A program made the position numbers and the translations under genes. A stretch of DNA of 64,000 bases from Pedobacter sandarakinus (GTDB taxonomy: Bacteria; Bacteroidota; Bacteroidia; Sphingobacteriales; Sphingobacteriaceae): positions 434,001 to 498,000 of the forward strand of contig NZ_JAPIVG010000004.1 in assembly GCF_026240095.1 (NCBI RefSeq), written 5' to 3'. The notes beneath the pieces were generated by a model. That model was not told where the DNA came from. It saw only the letters and a list, made by a program, of their open reading frames with translations, and did not search any database. Below, one piece after another: positions 36,592-44,142 of the stretch. Within the stretch, counting starts at the first letter, position 1; each line of letters opens with the position of its first letter.

Positions 36592-37620
36592 ATGCAGCCT
36601 AAATTAAAATTCCTGGATAGATACTTAACGTTATGGATATTCTTAGCTATGGGCACTGGCGTAGCTTTGGGTTTTCTAATTCCCAATATTACCAACTTAA
36701 CTAACTCATTATCTTTCGGTACAACCAATATCCCGTTAGCAATAGGTTTAATTTTAATGATGTATCCACCACTCGCCAAAGTAGATTATTCATTGCTACC
36801 AAAAGCATTTAAAGATAAAAGAGTAATAACTATTTCATTAGTATTGAACTGGATTATCGGACCAATACTAATGTTTGCCTTGGCAATAATATTTCTCCAT
36901 AATGAACCAAACTATATGATAGGGCTAATTCTAATTGGTCTTGCTCGCTGTATTGCGATGGTTATCGTATGGAATGACTTGGCTAAAGGGAATAGAGAAT
37001 ATGGGGCGTTGTTAGTTGCGTTAAATAGCATTTTTCAAGTACTATCTTACAGTTTTCTCGTTTGGTTGTTTATAAACGTTTTACCAGATAAGTTAGGTTT
37101 TGCAAAATTTGATGTAGAAGTTCCGATGCATGACGTAACGGAAAGTGTAATGCTATATCTTGGAATTCCTTTTTTAGGTGGCTTTCTAAGCCGCTATATC
37201 CTCACAAAATTCAAAGGAAGGGAGTGGTACAATAGAAAGTTCATTCCTACTATATCTCCAATTACTTTATATGCATTATTATTTACGATAGTATTAATGT
37301 TCAGTTTAAAAGGTAACAAGATTTTAGAATTACCTATGGATGTAATAAAGGTTGCCGTGCCTCTAATCATATACTTTATCATCATGTTTTTAATCAGTTT
37401 TTTAATCGGTAAATATCAAAACATCCCTTATGATAAAAATGCATCGATAGCTTTTACAGCAACTGGAAATAATTTCGAATTAGCTATTGCAGTTGCAATT
37501 TCCGTGTTTGGTATTCATTCTCCACAAGCTTTTGTAGGTGTTATCGGTCCACTGGTAGAAGTTCCAGTATTGATACTATTAGTAAAGGTAAGCCTATATC
37601 TAAAACAAAAATATTATTAA
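36592..37620 (+). CDS. acr3: ACR3-family arsenite efflux permease
   Basis: A 342-residue membrane protein with about ten helices. It exports arsenite by secondary transport. The conserved Cys of the family is in [15 protein letters not shown], and the C-terminal signature is [17 protein letters not shown]. The start [21 protein letters not shown] is typical of ACR3. It follows the DUF6428 gene by 13 bases and precedes arsC by 2 bases. Confidence 0.95.
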   Translation: MQPKLKFLDRYLTLWIFLAMGTGVALGFLIPNITNLTNSLSFGTTNIPLAIGLILMMYPPLAKVDYSLLPKAFKDKRVITISLVLNWIIGPILMFALAIIFLHNEPNYMIGLILIGLARCIAMVIVWNDLAKGNREYGALLVALNSIFQVLSYSFLVWLFINVLPDKLGFAKFDVEVPMHDVTESVMLYLGIPFLGGFLSRYILTKFKGREWYNRKFIPTISPITLYALLFTIVLMFSLKGNKILELPMDVIKVAVPLIIYFIIMFLISFLIGKYQNIPYDKNASIAFTATGNNFELAIAVAISVFGIHSPQAFVGVIGPLVEVPVLILLVKVSLYLKQKYY

Positions 37621-37622
37621 AA

Positions 37623-38045
37623 ATGAAAAAGAAAATTTTAGTACTCTGCACGGGAAACAGTTGCAGAAGTCAAATCGCAGAAGGTTATTTAAAGCAATTT
37701 GCAGGTGGTAGAGCCGATGTTTACAGTGCAGGAATTGAAACACATGGGGTTAATCCTAAAGCGATTGAAACGATGAAAAACGATGGAATTGACATATCCA
37801 ACCATACATCTAATAATATCGATGAATATACTAATCTAAGTTTTGACTTTGTTATTACTGTATGTGATAATGCAAAAGAGAACTGTCCGTTCTTCCCAAC
37901 TAATGCATTAAGATTTCATGAAAATTTTCCTGACCCTGCAAAAGCCACAGGGACGGATATTGAAGTTCAACAGGAGTTCGAAAGAGTAAGAGAGCTGATT
38001 AAAAATTACTCAAAAGAGTTTATCAGCAAAAACTTACCATCATAA
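37623..38045 (+). CDS. arsC: Thioredoxin-coupled arsenate reductase (low-MW phosphatase fold)
   Basis: A 140-residue enzyme reducing As(V) to As(III). The P-loop is CTGNSCRS (Cys9 to Arg15, CX5R). The two relay Cys are in TVCDNAKENC, spaced by seven as in the Staphylococcus pI258 enzyme, so the thioredoxin-coupled mechanism is expected. DPAKATG holds the general acid Asp. Its product As(III) is the substrate of the adjacent Acr3. It is the last gene of the operon. Confidence 0.95.
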   Translation: MKKKILVLCTGNSCRSQIAEGYLKQFAGGRADVYSAGIETHGVNPKAIETMKNDGIDISNHTSNNIDEYTNLSFDFVITVCDNAKENCPFFPTNALRFHENFPDPAKATGTDIEVQQEFERVRELIKNYSKEFISKNLPS

Positions 38046-38056
38046 ACATTTACTAG

Positions 38057-38089
38057 AAAGCGGACGATGCGTTGAGTCAAACCCGCTTT
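38057..38089 (+). terminator. Possible terminator of the arsenic operon
   Basis: AAAGCGG (38057-38063) and CCGCTTT (38083-38089) pair around a 19-base loop, 11 bases after the arsC stop. The T-run is poor, so this is only a candidate. Confidence 0.4.
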
Positions 38090-38148
38090 AGTATCTTATA
38101 TTAATTTGATCAAAGTTACCAGTTCTTTACGTATTCAGTACCATTACA

Positions 38149-38408
38149 TCAGGTGGATTTACTACCCGAGTGCCATTCCACTACCTTTAACTTGTTCCTC
38201 CGATTTATCAGCACATCCACCATTTCAAACACCTCGGCACCAGTCGCATTAGGTTCTCCCGCATTTTTGATTGTATTACGTTGTTCCATTCCATCAAGAT
38301 CTACTGGGGTATCGTCGCTATCTGTTATTTTATACGTCTGAATGGAGCATCTCCTGTCTTATTTTCAAGGTAAACGTCATGATCGGAAATTGGTTGGCAA
38401 ATTGAATC
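38149..38408 (-). pseudogene. Degraded gene fragment right of the arsenic operon
   Basis: Two minus-strand frames read as one protein if joined by a frameshift: SICQPISDHDVYLENKTGD upstream, then TYKITDSDDTPVDLDGMEQ and TGAEVFEMVDVLINRRNKLK, ending at the TGA at 38149. There is no start. The wording is protein-like and richly charged; I do not recognise the family. The 770-base gap from 38046 to 38816 otherwise holds the hairpin at 38506 and the short frame at 38566. Confidence 0.45.
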
Positions 38409-38505
38409 TCATTTCATCATACATAAAATAGATTTAAGGTTTGCTCCTATTTGCATTAAACCTTATACTGCGCTGTTGAACAGCAGCGGTAGACCATGCA
38501 TAAAA

Positions 38506-38531
38506 AAAGCTTTCCTGTGGAGGAAAGCTTT
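38506..38531 (-). terminator. Strong hairpin with T-run on the minus strand
   Basis: AAAGCTTTCC pairs with GGAAAGCTTT around TGTGGA; on the minus strand it is followed by seven T. It would end a transcript covering 38566-38816. Confidence 0.75.
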
Positions 38532-38565
38532 CAGTTTTAATCTAAATCGTCCCGGTGATTTAATT

Positions 38566-38631
38566 CTAACTTGAATCAAATATAGTTAGGCCTATAAACA
38601 ATACCAACAACTTATGCGATATGTTCGCCAT
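38566..38631 (-). CDS. Possible hydrophobic micropeptide
   Basis: A 21-codon frame, MANISHKLLVLFIGLTIFDSS, with a single potential membrane segment. GGAG lies 11 bases upstream of the ATG on the minus strand, and the strong terminator at 38506 follows. The same frame is open up to 38772 as a 68-codon ORF, but that part does not look like protein to me. It may be a small membrane peptide or chance. Confidence 0.25.
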   Translation of the reverse strand: MANISHKLLVLFIGLTIFDSS

Positions 38632-38816
38632 TGTGTGCATCTCCGGGAAATAGTGTAAATTAATGTAGCGGTAGAACTTATAAAAACCGTGAAGAAGATA
38701 GCCAATCGTAAAATAGCGTGAACCCACTGTGGATTTAGGTTTACATATGCCACCTTCACAAGATTTAATCAAGCCAGCGTAAAATCAAACAAGAAAGGTG
38801 AAGATGTAAGAAGAGG

Positions 38817-39149
38817 TTATGCAATTCCCTGCGTTGAAGCAGTTTTCATTCGTTTGTTGGCGAGCTGATTTAACCAGGTGAAAATCCTGAGCTTAGTTCC
38901 ATCGTAATTCGAAACCGCATTCCATGCATCAATATAGGTTTGCTCCAGAATAACACAAGCCTGATCTTTATTATCAACTTTTCTTAAAATATTTCCGAAC
39001 AACGCTGGTGCGTACTCTTGATAAATAATTTTAAATGCCTCGCAATCCTTAGCCTTAAGCCGAGCGAAAAAACTATCTTCTTCAGCTAATGCAACCCTTA
39101 AAGATGGTTCAATTTCTTGATAACGTGGAAAGGTTATAGATGCCTGCAT
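38817..39149 (-). CDS. Sigma-70 region 2-only protein (truncated ECF-like)
   Basis: A 110-residue protein. From residue 25 it reads as ECF sigma region 2: FFARLKAKDCEAFKIIYQEY (2.1), the 2.2-2.3 segment with CVILEQTYIDAWNAV, and NYDGTKLRIFTWLNQLANKR as the 2.3-2.4 part. Region 4, needed for -35 recognition, is absent and the frame ends soon after region 2. No region 4-like sequence is evident in the 285 bases that follow. It is either a remnant or a stand-alone region 2 protein that could bind RNA polymerase. No anti-sigma gene is adjacent. Confidence 0.75.
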   Translation of the reverse strand: MQASITFPRYQEIEPSLRVALAEEDSFFARLKAKDCEAFKIIYQEYAPALFGNILRKVDNKDQACVILEQTYIDAWNAVSNYDGTKLRIFTWLNQLANKRMKTASTQGIA

Positions 39150-39396
39150 GCTTTTGGTACTTATTAAGGGTTAACAATAAGAAGTGCTTATTGTTCGACG
39201 CAAGACAAATAAATAAACAACTAATCGGAATATTAGCCAATCTGAGGAAATCCTGAGCTATAAGACGCTTTTATTTTACAGAAATGGAAAGGAAAACAAG
39301 GTAAAAAGATTCAGGATCGATATTAAACCAAGTTTAAAATGTCCATTTATTAGATAGCAAATGAGGCAAAGTAACCTAAAATATTAATTCGAAATA
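39150..39396. other. Intergenic region without a supported gene
   Basis: About 250 bases of A/T-rich DNA between the sigma-like gene and the small-RNA promoter. I see no reading frame, repeat or hairpin of note; it should hold the promoter of the sigma-like gene. Confidence 0.5.
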
Positions 39397-39430
39397 TTTG
39401 TTGTCAAACCCAGTTGATATTGTATCTTTG
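39397..39430 (+). promoter_or_regulatory. Consensus-like Bacteroidota promoter
   Basis: TTTGTTG (39397-39403) and TATCTTTG (39423-39430) with 19-22 bases between, a near-perfect -33/-7 pair. It points rightwards to a region with no protein gene on that strand. Confidence 0.65.
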
Positions 39431-39435
39431 AAGCC

Positions 39436-39497
39436 ACTTTGGATGCTTCCACTCCAAAGTTTAAGAAAGCCTCCCAGCAATGGAAGGCTTTTCTTAT
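39436..39497 (+). ncRNA. Candidate 60-nt small RNA with two hairpins
   Basis: Downstream of the promoter at 39397-39430. Stem 1 is ACTTTGGA/TCCAAAGT (39436-39443 with 39453-39460) with loop TGCTTCCAC. Stem 2 is AAGCCTCCCA/TGGAAGGCTT (39467-39476 with 39481-39490), nine of ten pairs, followed by TTCTTATTT, a terminator. The RNA ends at the stop codon of convergent glgB, whose terminator is the same hairpin. No peptide is encoded. It may be an independent small RNA or a 3'-end partner of glgB mRNA. Confidence 0.55.
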
Positions 39498-41462
39498 TTA
39501 TCGCTTACTTTTAAAGATGGTTACCGCTAAAGGTGGTAAAGTAATGTCTATCGCATACATCTGGTTATGATGTCCTGGCTGACTCGGAATCACGCCTCCC
39601 TTATTATTTATACCACTTCCGTAGTATAAGATGTCATCAGTATTAAAAATTTCTTCCCATTTGGTTTTAAATGGTACTCCAATGCGGTAGTGTTCCCTTA
39701 CTACAGGTGTTAAGTTAATGGCAATCACTAAAGTATCTTTGGCTTTAGGGCCTTTTCGCATAAAAACAAAAACCGATTCATTTGCATTATCTGCATCGAT
39801 CCATTCAAAGCCCTCATAGCTAAAATTGAAATGATAAAGCGCTGGCTCTTTCCGATATAAAAAATTTAATGCCTTAACGGTTTCCTGCATACCCTTGTGC
39901 GGGGGATACTGGAGCAAATGCCAGTCTAGCGATTGGGTGAAATTCCATTCATTTGTAGCGCCAAATTCATTACCCATAAACAAAAGCTTAGCTCCAGGAT
40001 GGGTGAACATGTAACCATATAAGGCCCTGAGGTTGGCAAATTTCTGCCAGTCATCACCAGGCATTTTATATAGCATCGGCGATTTTCCATGCACCACTTC
40101 ATCATGTGAGAAAGGAAGCATGAAATTTTCGGTAAAAGCATAGGTCATGCTAAAGCTTAACTGATTGTGATGGTGTTTTCTACCCAGAGTATCTACTTTG
40201 AAATATTTCAAGGTGTCGTTCATCCATCCCATCATCCATTTCATACCAAAACCAAGCCCACCTTCATGTACCGGATGTGTAACTCCAGGATAGGTGCTGC
40301 TTTCTTCGGCAATGGTTTGTACACCTTCGAAATTACCATAAACCGCTACATTTAGATCTTGCAAAAACTGTATGGCTCCCAGATTCTCGGCTCCACCATA
40401 CTCATTGGTTGCTGCATCGCCATCCGCTCTGGAAAAATTAAAATAGAGCATAGAGGCTACGGCATCTACTCTTAATCCATCTGCATGGTATCTGTCTAGC
40501 CAAAACAAGGCGTTGCTAATTAAAAAAGAGCGCACCTCTTTACGGTCGTAATTGAAAATGTAAGATTTCCAGTCGGGATGAAATCCCTTGCGCATGTCAG
40601 CATGTTCGTAAAGGTGTGTGCCATCGAACTCGTAAAGTCCATGTCGATCGCCTGGAAAATGTGATGGAACCCAATCTAAAATCACTGCGATATCAGCGCT
40701 GTGCAATGATTCTATCAGGTACATCAAATCCTGCGGACTTCCATACCTGGAGCTTGCCCCAAAATAACCGGTAACCTGGTAACCCCAACTTGGAAAGTAA
40801 GGAAACTCCATCACAGGCATAAGTTCTACATGAGTAAAACCCATTTCTTTAACATAAGGTACTAATCTACTGGCTACTTCTCTGGCATTTAGTACACGCT
40901 CCGGATTGTCTGGATCGCGCTCCCAAGAGCCCAAATGCAATTCGTAAACAGAAATTGGCTGATTCAGTGCATTTAACTTAGTGCGTTTAGCTAGCCAACG
41001 CTTATCTTTCCAGCTATAATCGGTATCCCAAACTACTGAAGCAGTTTGCGGTGGGTGCTCCCACTTAGTGGCATAAGGATCGCCTTTCAAGTGTTCGGAT
41101 CCATCGAAACCTTTAACGGCATATTTGTAAACCTCGCCTTTTGCTATACCGGGGATAAAGCCCTCCCAAATACCAGACCTATCGAGTCTTTTGTACAAAC
41201 TATGCGTGCCATGCGCCCAGTTATTAAAGTTACCGGAAACACCAACAGCACTTGCATTCGGCGCCCAAACGGCGAAATAAGTTCCGCTGGTTTTTTCCAG
41301 GCTAAGCAAATGGGCACCCATCTTCTCGTACATTCTAAAATGTTTCCCTACTAAGAAAAGATCGATATCGTAATCGGTAAATAAGCTGTGTACCCAAACT
41401 GGCTTAGTCTTATCTACAGTTGTTGCTACTGGTTTTTTCGCAGGAACTTTTTTTGCTGACAT
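39498..41462 (-). CDS. glgB: 1,4-alpha-glucan branching enzyme (GH13)
   Basis: A 654-residue glycogen branching enzyme. An N-terminal CBM48 domain (about 45-160: TYFAVWAPNASAVGVSGNFNNW) precedes the GH13 barrel with VILDWVPSHFP, GLRVDAVASMLY (nucleophile Asp), IAEESSTYPGVT (acid Glu) and LPFSHDEVVHG (stabilising Asp). The N-terminus begins with a Lys/Pro/Ala-rich stretch before the domain. It cuts alpha-1,4 glucan and re-attaches the piece by alpha-1,6 bonds. It is downstream of the GH31 gene on the same strand (60 bases), a pair fitting storage-glucan metabolism. No glgA or glgC gene is in the window. Confidence 0.96.
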   Translation of the reverse strand: MSAKKVPAKKPVATTVDKTKPVWVHSLFTDYDIDLFLVGKHFRMYEKMGAHLLSLEKTSGTYFAVWAPNASAVGVSGNFNNWAHGTHSLYKRLDRSGIWEGFIPGIAKGEVYKYAVKGFDGSEHLKGDPYATKWEHPPQTASVVWDTDYSWKDKRWLAKRTKLNALNQPISVYELHLGSWERDPDNPERVLNAREVASRLVPYVKEMGFTHVELMPVMEFPYFPSWGYQVTGYFGASSRYGSPQDLMYLIESLHSADIAVILDWVPSHFPGDRHGLYEFDGTHLYEHADMRKGFHPDWKSYIFNYDRKEVRSFLISNALFWLDRYHADGLRVDAVASMLYFNFSRADGDAATNEYGGAENLGAIQFLQDLNVAVYGNFEGVQTIAEESSTYPGVTHPVHEGGLGFGMKWMMGWMNDTLKYFKVDTLGRKHHHNQLSFSMTYAFTENFMLPFSHDEVVHGKSPMLYKMPGDDWQKFANLRALYGYMFTHPGAKLLFMGNEFGATNEWNFTQSLDWHLLQYPPHKGMQETVKALNFLYRKEPALYHFNFSYEGFEWIDADNANESVFVFMRKGPKAKDTLVIAINLTPVVREHYRIGVPFKTKWEEIFNTDDILYYGSGINNKGGVIPSQPGHHNQMYAIDITLPPLAVTIFKSKR

Positions 41463-41522
41463 ATTGGTGTTGGCTAGATATGTTTAGCCCCAAACGCTAA
41501 ACAACATTTGGGGCTTAAAGAT

Positions 41523-43985
41523 TTAGAGACTTAAAATATGAATCTCTGAAAAGTTTTTGAGGCTTTTAAAGTGTAATATATTTTTATCGTCGGTATAATA
41601 ATCGGTTATCTCTTTATTGTCTACAATAATTTTCTTAACCTGAAAACCTACGCCCATAATATTGCAGGCGTAGAACTCATAATTTGGAGTATATAAACCT
41701 TCAATTCGCTGAACAATTTTCAATGCTTGCCCGTCGCCTTTTACGGTGAACTTCTTTTCCAGATAGATATCCTGTTCAAACGCAAAGGTATCGCCATGAT
41801 CTTCATACATATATGAGTTGACTTCATAATCACTATGATAAATATTTAACACCACTTCTGTTATTGATTTTTCATCTACATATTGCATTACTGGATACTC
41901 TGGAATTACCGAACCCGCCCTCACGAATATTGGCATGGCATCTATTTTAGCTTCAACGGTGTATTCGGCTCCACCTTCGAGTACTTCATTAGTCCAGAAA
42001 TTATACCATGAGCCTTTCGGAAGATATACTTTTCTAGAGATCGCACCTTGTTCCAAAACCGGACAAATCAATAGTTTATCACCATAACAAAATTCATCCT
42101 GACGGAAACTGTTGCTGATGTTTTCTTGTTCGAGCATCACTAAGGGCCTCAAAATCGGAAAGCCGTAACGGTGGTGTTCCCAAAAAACAGAATATAAATA
42201 AGGGAGTAAGCGGTATCTAAGTTCGATAAATTTACGGTTGATATCTTCGAAGAAAGTACCAAAACTCCATGGTTCACGTTCTGCGGTATCGCCAGCAGAG
42301 TGTGCCCGCATAAACGGAGAAAATGTTCCTAACTGGATCCACCTGGTAAACAATTCGCCATCTGGCTCACCGCTAAAGCCTCCAATATCGGTACCGCAAA
42401 AAGGCACTCCAGATACCGATAAACGTTGACACTGGATGTTACCAATTTTGAGGTGTTCCCATGTAGCGATGTTGTCGCCTGTCCACACGCTTGCATAACG
42501 TTGCATACCCGAATAACCCGCACGCGTAATGGTAAACGGGCGCTTATTGCGCATTAATTTTTTGAGGCCTTCATACGTAGAGCGTACCATTTGCATTCCA
42601 TAAACGTTGTGCGCCTTACGATGCGAACCGCGATAGCCATCATAATTATGGCGTACATCGTTTGGAAACGTTCCCGAGCCGAAAACGGCAGGCTCATTCA
42701 TATCATTCCAGAAACCTGCTACACCCATATCCACCAGTTCCTCATACAATTTACCCCACCATTTCCTTACTTTTGGGTTGGTAAAATCTGGAAACTGGCA
42801 CCGGCCGGGCCAAACGTGTCCTTCCATAAAGTAATCGTCACTGCGCCTGCAGAAGTATTTATTATCTTTTCCTTCTTTAAAAACCCAATAATCATCATCA
42901 ACCTTAATTCCTGGGTCAATCATCACAACGGTTTTGAAACCATCATCAGAAAGTTCTTTAATCATCCGGCGTGGATCGGGAAAATACTTCTTATTCCAGG
43001 TAAAGCATCGGTAACCATCCATATAATCGATATCCAGGTAAATGGCATCGCATGGAATTTTCCGATCTCTAAATTGTTTTGCAATTTCTTTAACTTTTGT
43101 TTCCGGATAATAGCTCCAACGGCATTGCTGATATCCTAGCGTCCATTTCGGAGGCATAGGATGTGTTCCAGTTAAGCTTGCGTACCGCTTAACTACATCC
43201 ATAATATGAGGACCATGAATGTAATAGTATTGAAGTTCGCCTCCATCAGCCCAAAAACTTGTTTTGCCCGCATCCTCAGCACCAAAATCGAAATACGATT
43301 TGAAAGTATTGTCGAAAAATATTCCATAAGCAACCTGATTATGCAAGCCGATGTAAAATGGAATGGTCCTGTACAGCGGGTCTTGGTTCCAGCCGAAAGA
43401 ATAGGCGTCTGTATTCCAGTTTTCGAAACGTCGCCCGCGGAGGTTGAAATTACCAGATTTATCACCTAAGCCGAAAAAATTTTCTTCCGGATTGCACTTC
43501 TTGGTAGCATATATGTAGTATCCACCGAAATCAACATTTTCCTCCCAGTGCATAGAGTTAGCCTCATCTACCATCACCAAATTTGTGATGTTATCAGAAA
43601 ACGATATATGAAAGTTTGCCTTTTCTATTTTGCAGGTAACTGCATGTGTAGACACTGTATAATGGTCTTCATGCTCCTGCATCTTAAATACTGAAACCTT
43701 TTGATCAACTTCGGGTACGGCATATGAAAAATCGTCGAGAAAAACGCCATGAGGCGCCAGTCGGACTCTAATAATATCATCACTTACCACCCTCACCTCA
43801 ACTTTGGCATCTCCGTCTGAAAAATAAAAACGATTACCCTCTTTCTTTACTTTTTCAACAGAACCTAAGTATTGCTTTACAATAGGTTTTACTGATATAT
43901 CTACTGGATTATTTAAATGCTGTATTTCTTGTTCCTTCTCAATCAAATCATCGATTTGGTCAGCTTTGTCGTTTGTTTCTTCCAT
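41523..43985 (-). CDS. Glycoside hydrolase family 31 (alpha-glucosidase-like)
   Basis: An 820-residue cytoplasmic enzyme (no signal peptide). Residues 1-30 are acidic, followed by an N-terminal beta domain (about 40-260), the GH31 barrel with the catalytic Asp in GFWNDMNEPAVF, and the acid/base region TRAGYSGMQRYASVWTGDN. C-terminal beta domains (DUF5110-like) carry MPIFVRAGSVIPEYP. It likely hydrolyses alpha-glucosides such as maltose or limit glucans. Its place upstream of glgB suggests a function in glycogen or maltodextrin turnover, though GH31 members also act on xylosides. Confidence 0.92.
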   Translation of the reverse strand: MEETNDKADQIDDLIEKEQEIQHLNNPVDISVKPIVKQYLGSVEKVKKEGNRFYFSDGDAKVEVRVVSDDIIRVRLAPHGVFLDDFSYAVPEVDQKVSVFKMQEHEDHYTVSTHAVTCKIEKANFHISFSDNITNLVMVDEANSMHWEENVDFGGYYIYATKKCNPEENFFGLGDKSGNFNLRGRRFENWNTDAYSFGWNQDPLYRTIPFYIGLHNQVAYGIFFDNTFKSYFDFGAEDAGKTSFWADGGELQYYYIHGPHIMDVVKRYASLTGTHPMPPKWTLGYQQCRWSYYPETKVKEIAKQFRDRKIPCDAIYLDIDYMDGYRCFTWNKKYFPDPRRMIKELSDDGFKTVVMIDPGIKVDDDYWVFKEGKDNKYFCRRSDDYFMEGHVWPGRCQFPDFTNPKVRKWWGKLYEELVDMGVAGFWNDMNEPAVFGSGTFPNDVRHNYDGYRGSHRKAHNVYGMQMVRSTYEGLKKLMRNKRPFTITRAGYSGMQRYASVWTGDNIATWEHLKIGNIQCQRLSVSGVPFCGTDIGGFSGEPDGELFTRWIQLGTFSPFMRAHSAGDTAEREPWSFGTFFEDINRKFIELRYRLLPYLYSVFWEHHRYGFPILRPLVMLEQENISNSFRQDEFCYGDKLLICPVLEQGAISRKVYLPKGSWYNFWTNEVLEGGAEYTVEAKIDAMPIFVRAGSVIPEYPVMQYVDEKSITEVVLNIYHSDYEVNSYMYEDHGDTFAFEQDIYLEKKFTVKGDGQALKIVQRIEGLYTPNYEFYACNIMGVGFQVKKIIVDNKEITDYYTDDKNILHFKSLKNFSEIHILSL

Positions 43986-44088
43986 CCTTTATTATTCAAA
44001 AATTAAATCTATGATAGCTCTTAAACTGGGATGTGCTTAAGAAAGTACTATATTACAAATATTTTATAAAAGGGAAAGGTTAAATCAT

Positions 44089-44119
44089 AAAAAAACCCCG
44101 ATACTTTAGGTACCGAGGG
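44089..44119 (-). terminator. Terminator of the TonB-dependent receptor gene
   Basis: CCTCGGTA and TATCGGGG (minus strand) pair with one wobble and are followed by seven T on the minus strand, 24 bases after the stop. Confidence 0.7.
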
Positions 44120-44142
44120 TAATGCCGAGCGTATATGTTTAA

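Noticed and set aside
42591..43139. 182-codon plus-strand frame inside the GH31 gene
   Set aside because: It is antisense to a clear GH31 catalytic domain; the wording has no domain character.
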